From assembly GCF_000062885.1 (NCBI RefSeq), contig NC_009142.1, forward strand, positions 1,291,584-1,355,583: DNA of 64,000 nt, in the 5' to 3' direction. The stretch is from Saccharopolyspora erythraea NRRL 2338. Lineage in GTDB: Bacteria; Actinomycetota; Actinomycetes; Mycobacteriales; Pseudonocardiaceae. The position numbers and the translations under genes are program-made. Under the pieces are notes generated by a model. It was not told the origin of the DNA. It was given only the letters and a program-made list of their open reading frames with translations, and ran no database searches. Positions 8,791 to 19,518 of the stretch are shown one piece after another; positions within the stretch are counted from its first letter, which is position 1, and each line of letters opens with the position of its first letter.

Positions 8791-9453
8791 GTGCAACAAG
8801 TTCTGGTGGCATTCGACGGCTTCGTGCCCGCTGTCGCGGTGCTGTTCCCGGCGGCGGTGCTCACGGGAACGGTGTCGGGCATGCTGCGCAGCCGTTCCCT
8901 GCCGACCGCGCCTCCGCTGCGCGCCCCGGTGATCGACGGCATGCTGGCGTACTCGGTGCTGTTCGTCGGTTACCTGGTCTTCTCGCCGCAGCAGGAGACA
9001 CCGCTGCCGGTGCGCCCGGACCTCGGCAACGACCTGTCGATGGCGCTGAGCGCGGGCCCGGGCGACTCGTTGCCGTGGGTGCAGCTCGCGGGCAACGTCG
9101 TGCTGCTGCTGCCGCTGGGCATGCTCGTCCCGCAGCGGCTCGCGTGGTTCGACAACCTCGGCAAGATCGCCCTGGGCGCGCTGGCGATGTCGTGCTCGAT
9201 CGAGCTGGTCCAGTTCCTCGCGATCAGCGGACGGGTGGCGTCCACCGACGACGTCGTGCTGAACACCGTCGGCGCGACGATAGGCGGCCTGCTGATCCGG
9301 GCGCCGTGGCGTTCGGTGCGCGACGAAGAGCTCAGCCCGCAGCACAGCGCGGGCCGGCAGCGCCAGCCGGTGTGGCGGCTGATCGAGAAGATCGAGCAGG
9401 AGCGCACCCGGCACGGGCACCCGCGGGTGCGCAGGGAGCCCGTGCGGAACTGA
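8791..9453 (+). CDS. VanZ-like family membrane protein
   Basis: About 220 residues with several hydrophobic segments. The centre, with NVVLLLPLGMLVP, then SIELVQFLAISGR, and then STDDVVLNTVGATIGG, is the classic VanZ-family signature. VanZ-like proteins are small membrane proteins; the prototype gives modest teicoplanin resistance, but most members have no known role. The GTG at 8791 is used because AGAGGAAG lies about 10 nt upstream; GTG 8782 and ATG 8764 are in frame and possible. The C-terminus is a charged cytoplasmic tail. The gene stands alone. Confidence 0.85.
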   Translation: MQQVLVAFDGFVPAVAVLFPAAVLTGTVSGMLRSRSLPTAPPLRAPVIDGMLAYSVLFVGYLVFSPQQETPLPVRPDLGNDLSMALSAGPGDSLPWVQLAGNVVLLLPLGMLVPQRLAWFDNLGKIALGALAMSCSIELVQFLAISGRVASTDDVVLNTVGATIGGLLIRAPWRSVRDEELSPQHSAGRQRQPVWRLIEKIEQERTRHGHPRVRREPVRN

Positions 9454-9460
9454 CAGGACT

Positions 9461-9504
9461 CCGGTGGCCGGGTGCCTCCCGCATCAGACGAGCCCGGCCA
9501 CCGG
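9461..9504. terminator. Hairpin after the VanZ-like gene
   Basis: Perfect 12-bp inverted repeat (9461-9472 with 9493-9504) with a 20-nt loop, 7 bp after the stop codon. Probably a transcription terminator. Confidence 0.7.
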
Positions 9505-9630
9505 TACCCAACTCACGGCCCTCGCGCCAATTGTGTGCATGTAAGCGCGATTCCTCCCTATGCTCGCCGGGTTGCGGCACCGCGCCGCGCGTTTCCGCGG
9601 ACCCCAGGCGAAAGGCGGGCACAACCGAAC

Positions 9631-10345
9631 ATGGCCGGCGAACGAATGGTCCCCCTGCTGCCGTGCGCGTCGATCGACGAGATGCGCGACTTCCACCTGC
9701 CGCTGGGCTTCGAGGTTACCCACCGCCAGCTGCGGCCGAACCCGTATCTGGCGTTGCGGCGCGGAGGGATCGACCTGCACTACTTCGGAATCGACGGGTT
9801 CCGGCCGGAGGACTCGTATGGCAGCTGCCTGGTCGTGGTGGCCGACACCGGACCGCTGTACGAGGCGTTCGCGGCGGGTCTGGGTTCGCGGTTCGGGAAG
9901 CTGCCGCTGTCGGGCTTCCCGAGGATCACCGTTTCAGCCTGGTGGATCCGAGCGGCAACTGGATCCGGGTGGTAGCGGACGGGCCGCAGGCAGGCGTGGA
10001 GTCCGGAGCAGTGGAGCAGTCCGGCCCAGGGGAGGAATCCGCGGAAGGGAAGCCGGCGCAGGCGCATGCGAACGCGGTCGTGCTGGCCGACTCGCGCGGG
10101 AGCGTGGAGCAGGCGGCCAAGATCCTCGGCGGTGCGCTTGCTCACGAGCACGCCGGCACCACGGCCGTCGACCGCGTGCGGGCGATGGCGTACCTGGCGG
10201 AACTGTCGGTGCGGCTCGGCGACACCGAACGCGCGCGGACGCTGCTCGACGACGTCGAGGGGTGGAGCTGTCGGAATCCGAAAGGCACGCGGTCGCGGTC
10301 GTGCTGGAGCAGGCGCGCGAACTGCGGGAGCACAGCAGTCGTTGA
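9631..10345 (+). pseudogene. Glyoxalase/bleomycin-resistance (VOC) family gene broken by two frameshifts
   Basis: The N-terminal part (frame of 9631) reads as a VOC protein: MVPLLPCASIDEMRDFHLPL, then PNPYLALRRGGIDLHYFGI, then YGSCLVVVADTG up to KLPLSGFPRIT near 9930. The expected continuation RFSLVDPSGNWIRVV is in another frame, and a second shift near 10260 moves the C-terminal part (SERHAVAVVLEQARELREHS, stop at 10345) into the third frame. The central piece includes DSRGSVEQAAKILGGALA and VRLGDTERARTLLDDVE, the helical repeat seen in intact homologues. The material usually found between PRIT and RFSL appears to be missing, so a deletion is likely at the first shift. A true pseudogene is more likely than two sequencing errors. 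Confidence 0.75.
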
Positions 10346-10504
10346 GGCGGTGGTGGGGGCCGCTCTTTGACGAAGTCTTGGGGCATCTTGCGGTTTCCTC
10401 GTATGCAGAAGACGGATTTGTCACGGGAGCCTTCTACGAAGGCAATGAGGGGACCGCGATGTACAACCGAGCTTTCGGCATTCCAGCTCGCCCGTGCCGA
10501 TGCG

Positions 10505-11386
10505 TCACTGCCCGCCGGACTGGATCCGGTCGTTGCGAGCGCTGAAGGAGCGGCCGAGCTCGGCGACCTCCCGCTCCATCTGCGGCACGATGCGGCGCAG
10601 CGACGGCCGCATGAGCCTGCCCACCAGCCGCGAGGCCGGAACGTTGCGGATCCAGTGCATCAGCATGATCGCGCGCGGCACGTAGATCCGGCGGGCGCGG
10701 CGCTCGACGCCGTCGGCGAAGGCCCGCGCGCACTTCTCCACGCTGGTGGTCGCGTGCATCGGCCACGGCAGCAGCTCGCGCATCCGCCGGAAGCTGGCCA
10801 GGTCGGCGGAGGCGTCGCGCACCAGGTCGGTGTCGATCCACGACGGGTGCGCGCTGCCGACGGCGACGCCGAGGTGGGCGACCTCCGAGTGCAGCGCGCT
10901 GGCCAGCGCCTCGGCGCCCGCCTTGCTCGCGGTGTAGGCGGCCATCCCGCCCACCGGCGCGAACGCCGACAGCGACGAGACCACCAGCACGTATCCGCGC
11001 CGGTCGATGACGTGCGGCAGCGCGGCCTTGGCGGTGTGGAAGACGCCGTTGAGGTTGACGTCGATGGTCTTGGTGAACGCACGGGTGTCGTGGTCGCGCA
11101 CGGTGCCGAAGGGGGCGATGCCGGCGTTGGCGATGACCACGTCGATCCCGCCGAGCTCGGCCACGGTGTGCTCGACGGCGGCGCCGATCGAGTCCGGGTC
11201 GGTGACGTCGGCCTCGAACCAGGTGTGGCCGTCGCCGAGCTCGGCGGCCACCGCCCTGAGCTCCTCGGGTTCCAGGCCGACCAGGGAGAGCTGCGCCCCG
11301 CGCCGGGCGAGGTGCCGCGCGGTCTCGGCGCCGATCCCTCTGGCGGCACCGGTGATCAGGACGACCTTGCCGGACATCTTCGGCAT
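10505..11386 (-). CDS. Short-chain dehydrogenase/reductase (SDR)
   Basis: 293 residues. A classical SDR: cofactor motif TGAARGIG at residues 12-19, NAG at 87-89, and a catalytic set Ser138, Tyr151, Lys155 (YTASK). A C-terminal extension of about 60 residues contains a basic amphipathic region (IYVPRAIMLMHWIRNVPASR), typical of SDRs acting on lipid-like substrates. The ATG at 11386 follows a GAGGAG ribosome-binding site. The substrate cannot be told from sequence. Two adjacent palindromes lie directly upstream and suggest control by a TetR-type repressor not encoded nearby. Confidence 0.88.
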   Translation of the reverse strand: MPKMSGKVVLITGAARGIGAETARHLARRGAQLSLVGLEPEELRAVAAELGDGHTWFEADVTDPDSIGAAVEHTVAELGGIDVVIANAGIAPFGTVRDHDTRAFTKTIDVNLNGVFHTAKAALPHVIDRRGYVLVVSSLSAFAPVGGMAAYTASKAGAEALASALHSEVAHLGVAVGSAHPSWIDTDLVRDASADLASFRRMRELLPWPMHATTSVEKCARAFADGVERRARRIYVPRAIMLMHWIRNVPASRLVGRLMRPSLRRIVPQMEREVAELGRSFSARNDRIQSGGQ

Positions 11387-11407
11387 GTGTGCTCCTCGCC
11401 TCGCTAC

Positions 11408-11436
11408 CTACTCGGCAGTAGCCTACTCGCGGTAGG
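11408..11436. promoter_or_regulatory. Two adjacent palindromes, probable TetR-type operator
   Basis: CTACT-CGGC-AGTAG (11408-11421) is followed immediately by CCTAC-TCGCG-GTAGG (11422-11436). Both share the CTAC...GTAG core. They lie 22 bp upstream of the SDR start codon and downstream of the HAD gene end, so they should control the SDR promoter. The spacing and form resemble TetR-family operators; no regulator is adjacent. Confidence 0.6.
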
Positions 11437-11459
11437 TTGGCTCGGGAAGAGCCCGCGGA

Positions 11460-12140
11460 TCAGAAGTGCTCGCTCAGTCCGGCGAAGGGGCTGACCGTGC
11501 GGAAGCCGGCGTGCCCGTTCGGCAGCTCCCGGGTCTCCAGCGACCACGTCATCGGGTGCGGGACCAGCACCGCGCCCAACCCGGCCTCCAGCGCGGGCCA
11601 GATGTCGGACTTCGGCGAGTTGCCGATCATCCACGTGTCGGCCGGGGCCAGCTCCCGCTCGCTGACGAACTCGCGGTAGACCGGGGTCTCCTTCTCCCGC
11701 ACGATCGCGATGTCGGCGAAGAACTCCGCCAGCCCGGACGCCTCGATCTTGCCGGTCTGCTCGGCCACGTCGCCCTTGGTGAGCAGGAAGAGCCGGTGGC
11801 GCCGCGAGAGCTCGCGCAGCGTCTCCACCACGCCGTCGATCAGCTCGATCTGCTGCGCCCGGATCGGCGCGCACGCCACCCGCAGCACCTGGCGGTCGTG
11901 CTCGGTCGGCTCCCCACGCAGCGACGTCAGGCACTCGCCGAGGCTGCGCTCGAAGACGTCGACGCCGTAGCCGTGCTCCCGGACGTTGACGGTCTCGATC
12001 TCGTCGAGGCGGGCCCGCACCTGCTCGCGGGTGAGGGTCGGATGGGCGAGGTGGTCGATGAACATCTCCACCGCGCGCTCGAACAGCGCGTTGTTCTCCC
12101 AAAGGGTGTCGTCGCCGTCGAAGATGAGGTTGTGCCGCAA
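11460..12140 (-). CDS. HAD-superfamily hydrolase (phosphatase-like)
   Basis: 226 residues. Motif I DGDDTLW at residues 8-14 supplies the nucleophile and acid/base Asp. LFLLTKGD is motif II, the Lys of REKETP is motif III, and GNSPKSDIWPALEAG is motif IV. This fits HAD subfamily IA phosphatases with a helical cap. Neither substrate nor pathway can be assigned. It is transcribed in the same direction as the SDR gene, but the operator between them argues for separate units. Confidence 0.85.
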   Translation of the reverse strand: MRHNLIFDGDDTLWENNALFERAVEMFIDHLAHPTLTREQVRARLDEIETVNVREHGYGVDVFERSLGECLTSLRGEPTEHDRQVLRVACAPIRAQQIELIDGVVETLRELSRRHRLFLLTKGDVAEQTGKIEASGLAEFFADIAIVREKETPVYREFVSERELAPADTWMIGNSPKSDIWPALEAGLGAVLVPHPMTWSLETRELPNGHAGFRTVSPFAGLSEHF

Positions 12141-12256
12141 GGGTTCTCCACTCGTGTGCCGGACAGCGTTCGGCCGAAGGCTACTGGCGACCGGTGCCCG
12201 GGTTCACCGGAATTCCGCGTGGACACGCACGCAAGCGCGGCGGGGCAGTAGGCACC

Positions 12257-12711
12257 ATGGCCGAAGACCAGCCGGACCCCGGCGCCGTCCTCGGCGGACC
12301 TGCGCCGGCCGAACACGGCGCGGATGTACGACTACTACCTCGGCGGCTCCAGCAACTTCGAGGTCGACAGGCTCGCGGCAGAGCAGCTCATCGAGCGCAT
12401 CCCGCAGACCCGCCTGGGCGCACGGGCGAGCCGAGCGTTCCTCGCCCGCGCGGTGCGTCTCTGCCGTGAGCGCCCGGCCCGCCTCCCTGGTGCTCGCCCA
12501 CGCCACCGTCGAGAACGAGGACGTCAACGTGGACGCGCTCGTGGGCACCTACCGCAACACCGAGACGCCGTTCCACCCGAGGTCGCGGCGGGAGCTGGAG
12601 CGCCTGCTCGACGGCTACGAGCTGGAGGAGCCCGGGCTGGTGTACGCGCCGGAGCGGCCGTGGGAGAACCCGGCGCTGAGCGGCTTCCACGCCGCCGTCG
12701 CCCGGCTGTAG
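12257..12711 (+). pseudogene. Remnant of a PF04672-type SAM-dependent methyltransferase
   Basis: A start-like segment (MAEDQPDPG, ATG at 12257) shifts frame into RRPNTARMYDYYLGGSSNF, the hallmark N-terminus of the actinobacterial PF04672 (DUF574) methyltransferases, followed by DRLAAEQLIERIP. The central SAM-binding region of about 130 residues is missing. A third frame then carries the C-terminal end of the same family: YRNTETPFHPRSRRELERLL and GLVYAPERPW, with a stop at 12711. Two frame changes and an internal deletion make this a decayed gene. Confidence 0.75.
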
Positions 12712-12722
12712 CCGGAAAACCG

Positions 12723-12750
12723 TTGACCCTCCAGTCGCGGGAGGCTGGAG
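12723..12750 (+). promoter_or_regulatory. Possible promoter with dyad, MerR-like spacing
   Basis: TTGACC (12723-12728) is overlapped by a nested dyad: CCTCC/GGAGG (12728-12732, 12740-12744) and CTCCAG/CTGGAG (12729-12734, 12745-12750). It lies 40 bp before the lipoprotein gene. A dyad filling the spacer after a good -35 box is the layout of MerR-family promoters, but the -10 box is not clear. Confidence 0.3.
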
Positions 12751-12789
12751 CCTCGCATCGCAGAGATCCCGGAGTGGAAGGTTCCCGTG

Positions 12790-14148
12790 ATGCGACGGTA
12801 CGTGTTCGCGCTGTTGACGGCGGTTCTGGTGGGCGGGTGCGCCGGGCCGCCGCCCGCCCGGCCGGTGCTGGACACCGGCCCGGACGGCCTGCTCGTCGAC
12901 GAGCCGCTGCGGGTCGCGGTCTCCGGGCTGGAGCCGGGCAGCACCGCGACGGTGTGGGCGCGCATGACCGACGACCAGGGACGGCCGTGGACGTCGTGGG
13001 GTGTCTTCGCCGCGGACGGCACCGGGCGCGTGGACCTGGCAAGGCAGGCGCCGACCGGCGGCTCCTACAGCGGCACCGAGCCGGAGGGGCTGCTGTGGTC
13101 GATGCGGCTGCCTGACGGCGCACCCGCCACGGATCCCCGCCCCGCGCTGGACAGCGGCGAGGTGGCGTACACCGTCGGCGTCGACGTCGCCGGCCGCACC
13201 GTTGCCCGCGACTCGCTGGTCCGTCGCTTGCGGGCACCGGGCGTGCGCTCGCTGCCGGTCGCCGAGGACGGGCTCGTGGGCGACCTCTACCTGCCGCCCG
13301 GCGACGGCCCGCACCCCGGTGTGGTCCTGCTCGGTGGCTCCGAGGGCGGCAGGCCGAACCCTCGGCTCGCCACGCTGCTGGCCGGCCGCGGCTTCGCGAC
13401 GCTGGGCCTGGCCTACTTCGGAGTCGAGGGCCTGCCGCCCGCGCTCGGCCGGATTCCGGTGGAATACGGAACGCGCGCGGTCGACTGGCTGCGCTCGCGC
13501 CCGGAGGTGGGCGACGGGCAGGTCGGCGTGGTCGGGCACTCCAAGGGCGGCGAGTTCGCGCTGCTGCTCGGCTCCGCGACACCGCACGTGGGAGCCGTGG
13601 CTTCGGTCGCCGGTTCCGGCGTGGTGTTCGGGGGCATCGTCGCGCAGGGCGGTTCCTCCCAGCCGGTGTCGTCGTGGACGCGCGGCGGTGTCGACGTGCC
13701 GCCGCTGACCTCCGGGGCCACCGCGAACCCGTTGGGACCGCTACTGCCGGTGGCGCACGGCCGGCCGCTGCGCTTCGACAGCACCTTCGCGGGGCTGCTC
13801 GACGCCGAGCCCGCGCTCGACCGGGCGTCGATCCCGGTCGAGGACATCAACGGCGAGGCGCTGCTCGTCTCCGGGCAGGTCGACGAGCTGTGGCCGTCAT
13901 CGGGCCTGCTCGACGTCGCGGCCCGGCGCCTCGGGGACCGCGCAGAGCACGTCGTCGAGCCCGGCGCCGGGCACTTCATCCTCGACGTGCCGAACCTGCC
14001 TACCACTTACACGACGGCATTCCCACTGGTCCCGGGGCTCCTGTGGACGGCGGGCGGCGGCACGCCGCGGGCCAACGCCGCGGCCACCGCCGACACGTTC
14101 CGGCGCGTCGTCGGGTTGTTCGAGGCCGAGCTGGGAGGTCAGCGGTGA
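12790..14148 (+). CDS. Lipoprotein alpha/beta hydrolase, acyl-CoA thioesterase/BAAT family
   Basis: 452 residues. A signal peptide ends in a lipobox (VLVGGC, Cys17). Residues about 30-150 form an N-terminal beta domain of the acyl-CoA thioesterase/bile acid-CoA N-acyltransferase (BAAT) type, with LRVAVSGLEPG and VTVWAR-like strands. The C-terminal alpha/beta-hydrolase domain has GHSKGG with the nucleophile Ser and a final GAGHF carrying the catalytic His. Substrates of bacterial members are mostly unknown. Being a lipoprotein it should act outside the cell, which is unusual for a CoA-ester enzyme and suggests another ester or amide substrate. GGAAGG precedes the start; GTG at 12787 is an alternative. 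The next gene overlaps its stop by 4 bp. Confidence 0.85.
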   Translation: MRRYVFALLTAVLVGGCAGPPPARPVLDTGPDGLLVDEPLRVAVSGLEPGSTATVWARMTDDQGRPWTSWGVFAADGTGRVDLARQAPTGGSYSGTEPEGLLWSMRLPDGAPATDPRPALDSGEVAYTVGVDVAGRTVARDSLVRRLRAPGVRSLPVAEDGLVGDLYLPPGDGPHPGVVLLGGSEGGRPNPRLATLLAGRGFATLGLAYFGVEGLPPALGRIPVEYGTRAVDWLRSRPEVGDGQVGVVGHSKGGEFALLLGSATPHVGAVASVAGSGVVFGGIVAQGGSSQPVSSWTRGGVDVPPLTSGATANPLGPLLPVAHGRPLRFDSTFAGLLDAEPALDRASIPVEDINGEALLVSGQVDELWPSSGLLDVAARRLGDRAEHVVEPGAGHFILDVPNLPTTYTTAFPLVPGLLWTAGGGTPRANAAATADTFRRVVGLFEAELGGQR

Positions 14149-14876
14149 ATCCTGTGATCTTCGGCGCAGGCTATGCGGTTCTGGTCGGTCTGCTGGTGGT
14201 GGCCAACCACCCGCTGCCGGTCGACGCGGCCGGAACCGCCACCTGCGGTGCGTTGGGCATCGGGCTGACGGCCACAGCCGCAGTCGCGATGTCGGCATAC
14301 CGCCGCGGCACACGGATCCCACTCGGGCTGCTGGCCGCCGCGACCGCCCTGGCCACCGGGGGCGAGGTCCTCGCCCCGAGCGACGAGGTCGTCATCGAAG
14401 GCATCCGCCTCAGCACCGGCCCGCAATGGCTCCCCGCGCTCGCCGAGTCGTGGCCGAGGCTGCTGCTGTGCGCGGCCGCGTTCCTGGCGGCGACGACGTG
14501 GGGACGCACCTGGGGTGTGGCCGGCGCGGTCGCCGCAGGCACCGCCGCCTGCCTGCTCTACGGCACGGCAGTGCCGGGCTGGGTACTCGCGTGGGGCGTG
14601 GTCGGCCAGGCGTGCACCGTCGCGCTGGCGGCGTTCCTGCTGGCCAGATGGCGTTTGGTGCTCCCGCTGACGGCGGTGGCGATCGGGCTGGTGGCGGCGG
14701 GGGTGGAGGAGCGGCTCGTCGACGTCGGCACACCGGTCGCGATGCACCTGGTGCTCTGGCCCGCCTACCTGGCCACCGCGCTCGTGCTCGCCCTGCTGGA
14801 GGGCGTCGCCCGGCGGCTGGTCGCGCGGGTCCGCCGCGACAACGCGCCGCGCGAGGAGGCGTTGAGCGTCGCCTGA
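14145..14876 (+). CDS. Polytopic membrane protein of unknown function
   Basis: 243 residues with about seven hydrophobic helices and a basic, acidic-ended C-terminal tail (RRLVARVRRDNAPREE). GTG at 14145 overlaps the preceding stop (GTGA) and follows GGGAGG, so it is translationally coupled to the lipoprotein hydrolase and probably works with it. No family was recognised. Confidence 0.75.
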   Translation: MNPVIFGAGYAVLVGLLVVANHPLPVDAAGTATCGALGIGLTATAAVAMSAYRRGTRIPLGLLAAATALATGGEVLAPSDEVVIEGIRLSTGPQWLPALAESWPRLLLCAAAFLAATTWGRTWGVAGAVAAGTAACLLYGTAVPGWVLAWGVVGQACTVALAAFLLARWRLVLPLTAVAIGLVAAGVEERLVDVGTPVAMHLVLWPAYLATALVLALLEGVARRLVARVRRDNAPREEALSVA

Positions 14877-14881
14877 CGCAC

Positions 14882-14917
14882 GACCACCCCGGCCCGCCGA
14901 AGCGGACCGGGGTGGTC
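14882..14917. terminator. Bidirectional terminator
   Basis: Arms 14882-14892 and 14907-14917 are perfectly complementary (11 bp), with an almost complementary extension inward. The hairpin lies between two convergent genes. Confidence 0.75.
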
Positions 14918-14970
14918 AGGTGTCAGCGTCAGCCGTGGTCGCGGCGGACCGGCCGAAGGTCGTGCTCGGG

Positions 14971-15579
14971 TCAGGCGAAGTTGCGAAGCTGCTGGAGCTC
15001 GGCCTGCTGGGAGGAGATGACCCGCTCGCAGATGCCGCGCAGCTCCTCGGCGGAGCCTTCCTCGAGCTCGGTCCGGGCCAGTCCGAGGACCGCCTCGTGC
15101 AGGCCGACCATCGCCTGCGCCCACTGCTTGTCGAACTCCGGGCCCTGCAGGGCGGAGATCTGCTGGATCCGCTGGTCGCTGAGCAGCGTGCCGCCCGGGG
15201 CCTGCTCGGCGGCGTTGTCCTCCGGAGCGCTGCCGGACTCCTGGCCCGAGCTGGACTCCAGCCAGTTGTTGACGGCGTCGAGCTCCGGCTTCTGGGCCTG
15301 CTGGATCTGCCCGGCCAGTGTCTTGACCTGGGCGTTGGTGCTCTGCTCCGAAGCCAGCTCGGCCAGGTCCAGGATCTGGCCCTGGTGCGCGAGGAACTGC
15401 CGCGCGAACTCCTGGTCCGTGGCGCTGTGCTCGGTGTTGCCGCCGTGGTCGGCGTGCTCCTGCGCGGTGGCAGGAGGCGGCGTGCCCGGTGCGGGCGGGG
15501 CGGCCTCCTCGCCCGGCGAGCAGGCCGCGAGTGCGAGACCGCCGGCCAACACGGCGCCGATGATCGTGCTCCTCCGCAC
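14971..15579 (-). CDS. DUF305-type lipoprotein
   Basis: 202 residues starting at GTG 15579 behind GGAGGGG. A signal peptide with lipobox LALAAC is followed by a Pro/Ala linker and a helical domain resembling DUF305: FARQFLAHQGQILDLAELA, then VKTLAGQIQQAQKPELDAV and NNWL. The second half repeats the pattern weakly (WAQAMVGLHEAVLGLARTEL). DUF305 proteins usually have a His-His metal motif in the first helix; here it is His-Gln, so metal binding may be altered. Function unknown; exported and membrane-anchored. Confidence 0.8.
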   Translation of the reverse strand: MRRSTIIGAVLAGGLALAACSPGEEAAPPAPGTPPPATAQEHADHGGNTEHSATDQEFARQFLAHQGQILDLAELASEQSTNAQVKTLAGQIQQAQKPELDAVNNWLESSSGQESGSAPEDNAAEQAPGGTLLSDQRIQQISALQGPEFDKQWAQAMVGLHEAVLGLARTELEEGSAEELRGICERVISSQQAELQQLRNFA

Positions 15580-15995
15580 GTGCTTCCCCTCCAGGTGTCT
15601 GTGGTCCTCGTCCCAGAGCGGCCCAGTGATCGTGACCGGCACGTCGCTCGGCTCGGTGGCCGGCACGGTCGCCGTCCGGGCCTGCGGACCCTCTTGGCTC
15701 CGTAGGCTAACCCTCGCCACCCGGGCGCTCGCCAGCGCCGTCGTGATCGGTGGCGCCTCGAACGCCCCACACGGCCGCGTCTGTCACCTGGGTCTCACCG
15801 CGCGTGACGGCACCGCGTGCGATGAATAGGGTGACTACGGCCCGGCCGAGGTTCCACGCGGAGGCCGGACTACTATCCGCAGACGGCAGCGATCGTGTGC
15901 TCGTGCCGCGTGCTGCCGTCTGCCGACCCGCCCGGGTCGGGGCGGGCCCGCCAGCGGGTCCGGTACGGAAATGTCGAGGCAGTGCAGGAGGCACC
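15580..15995. promoter_or_regulatory. Divergent region upstream of ctaD
   Basis: A 416-bp gap between the start of the DUF305-type gene and ctaD. The reading frames running through it lack a plausible start. It should hold promoters for both genes. AGGAG at 15986-15990 is the ctaD ribosome-binding site. Confidence 0.45.
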
Positions 15996-19131
<3,136 letters not shown>

Positions 19132-19140
19132 GCACAGCGG

Positions 19141-19163
19141 CACCACCTCATACACAGGTGGTG
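19141..19163 (+). terminator. serB terminator hairpin
   Basis: CACCACCT (19141-19148) pairs perfectly with AGGTGGTG (19156-19163) around a 7-nt loop, 9 bp after the serB stop. Confidence 0.65.
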
Positions 19164-19166
19164 CCC

Positions 19167-19230
19167 GGTTCTCATCCCGTCGACCTGGCGCCAGCCCTTA
19201 GCCCTCGTGGCGGTCGACGGGATGAGAACC
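19167..19230. repeat. Perfect 19-bp inverted repeat downstream of serB
   Basis: 19167-19185 is the exact reverse complement of 19212-19230, with a 26-nt centre that contains a smaller GGCGCC palindrome. It follows directly after the serB hairpin and could be a second terminator or an element end. Confidence 0.6.
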
Positions 19231-19367
19231 GCCAACCGCCTCACCGCAGGATGCCTCGAAAACCCGCTCATCCCGGAGACCTGCCGGGGTCTGGGGGCGG
19301 CGAGCGCTCCAGAAACCCCGCACCCAAGGCGACCCGCAAGGCCAGGGTGAGTACGTCGAAAACCCCT

Positions 19368-19457
19368 GCGCCCCCGCTCCTCAAGGTGAGCCGCCAAGCC
19401 AAGCTGCCGCCCCGAACCCCCGCGCCCCCGCTCCTCAAGGTGAGCCGCCAAGCCAAG
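19368..19457. repeat. 36-bp direct repeat, period 54 bp
   Basis: 19368-19403 and 19422-19457 are identical 36-bp sequences (core CTCCTCAAGGTGAGCCGCCA). They lie in the non-coding gap between serB and the PTH2-like gene, in a C-rich tract. Confidence 0.75.
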
Positions 19458-19518
19458 CCGCCCCACCCCAAGCCGCCCGCCCCTCCGCCCCGCACCCACC
19501 CCGCCCATAATCGGAGGC

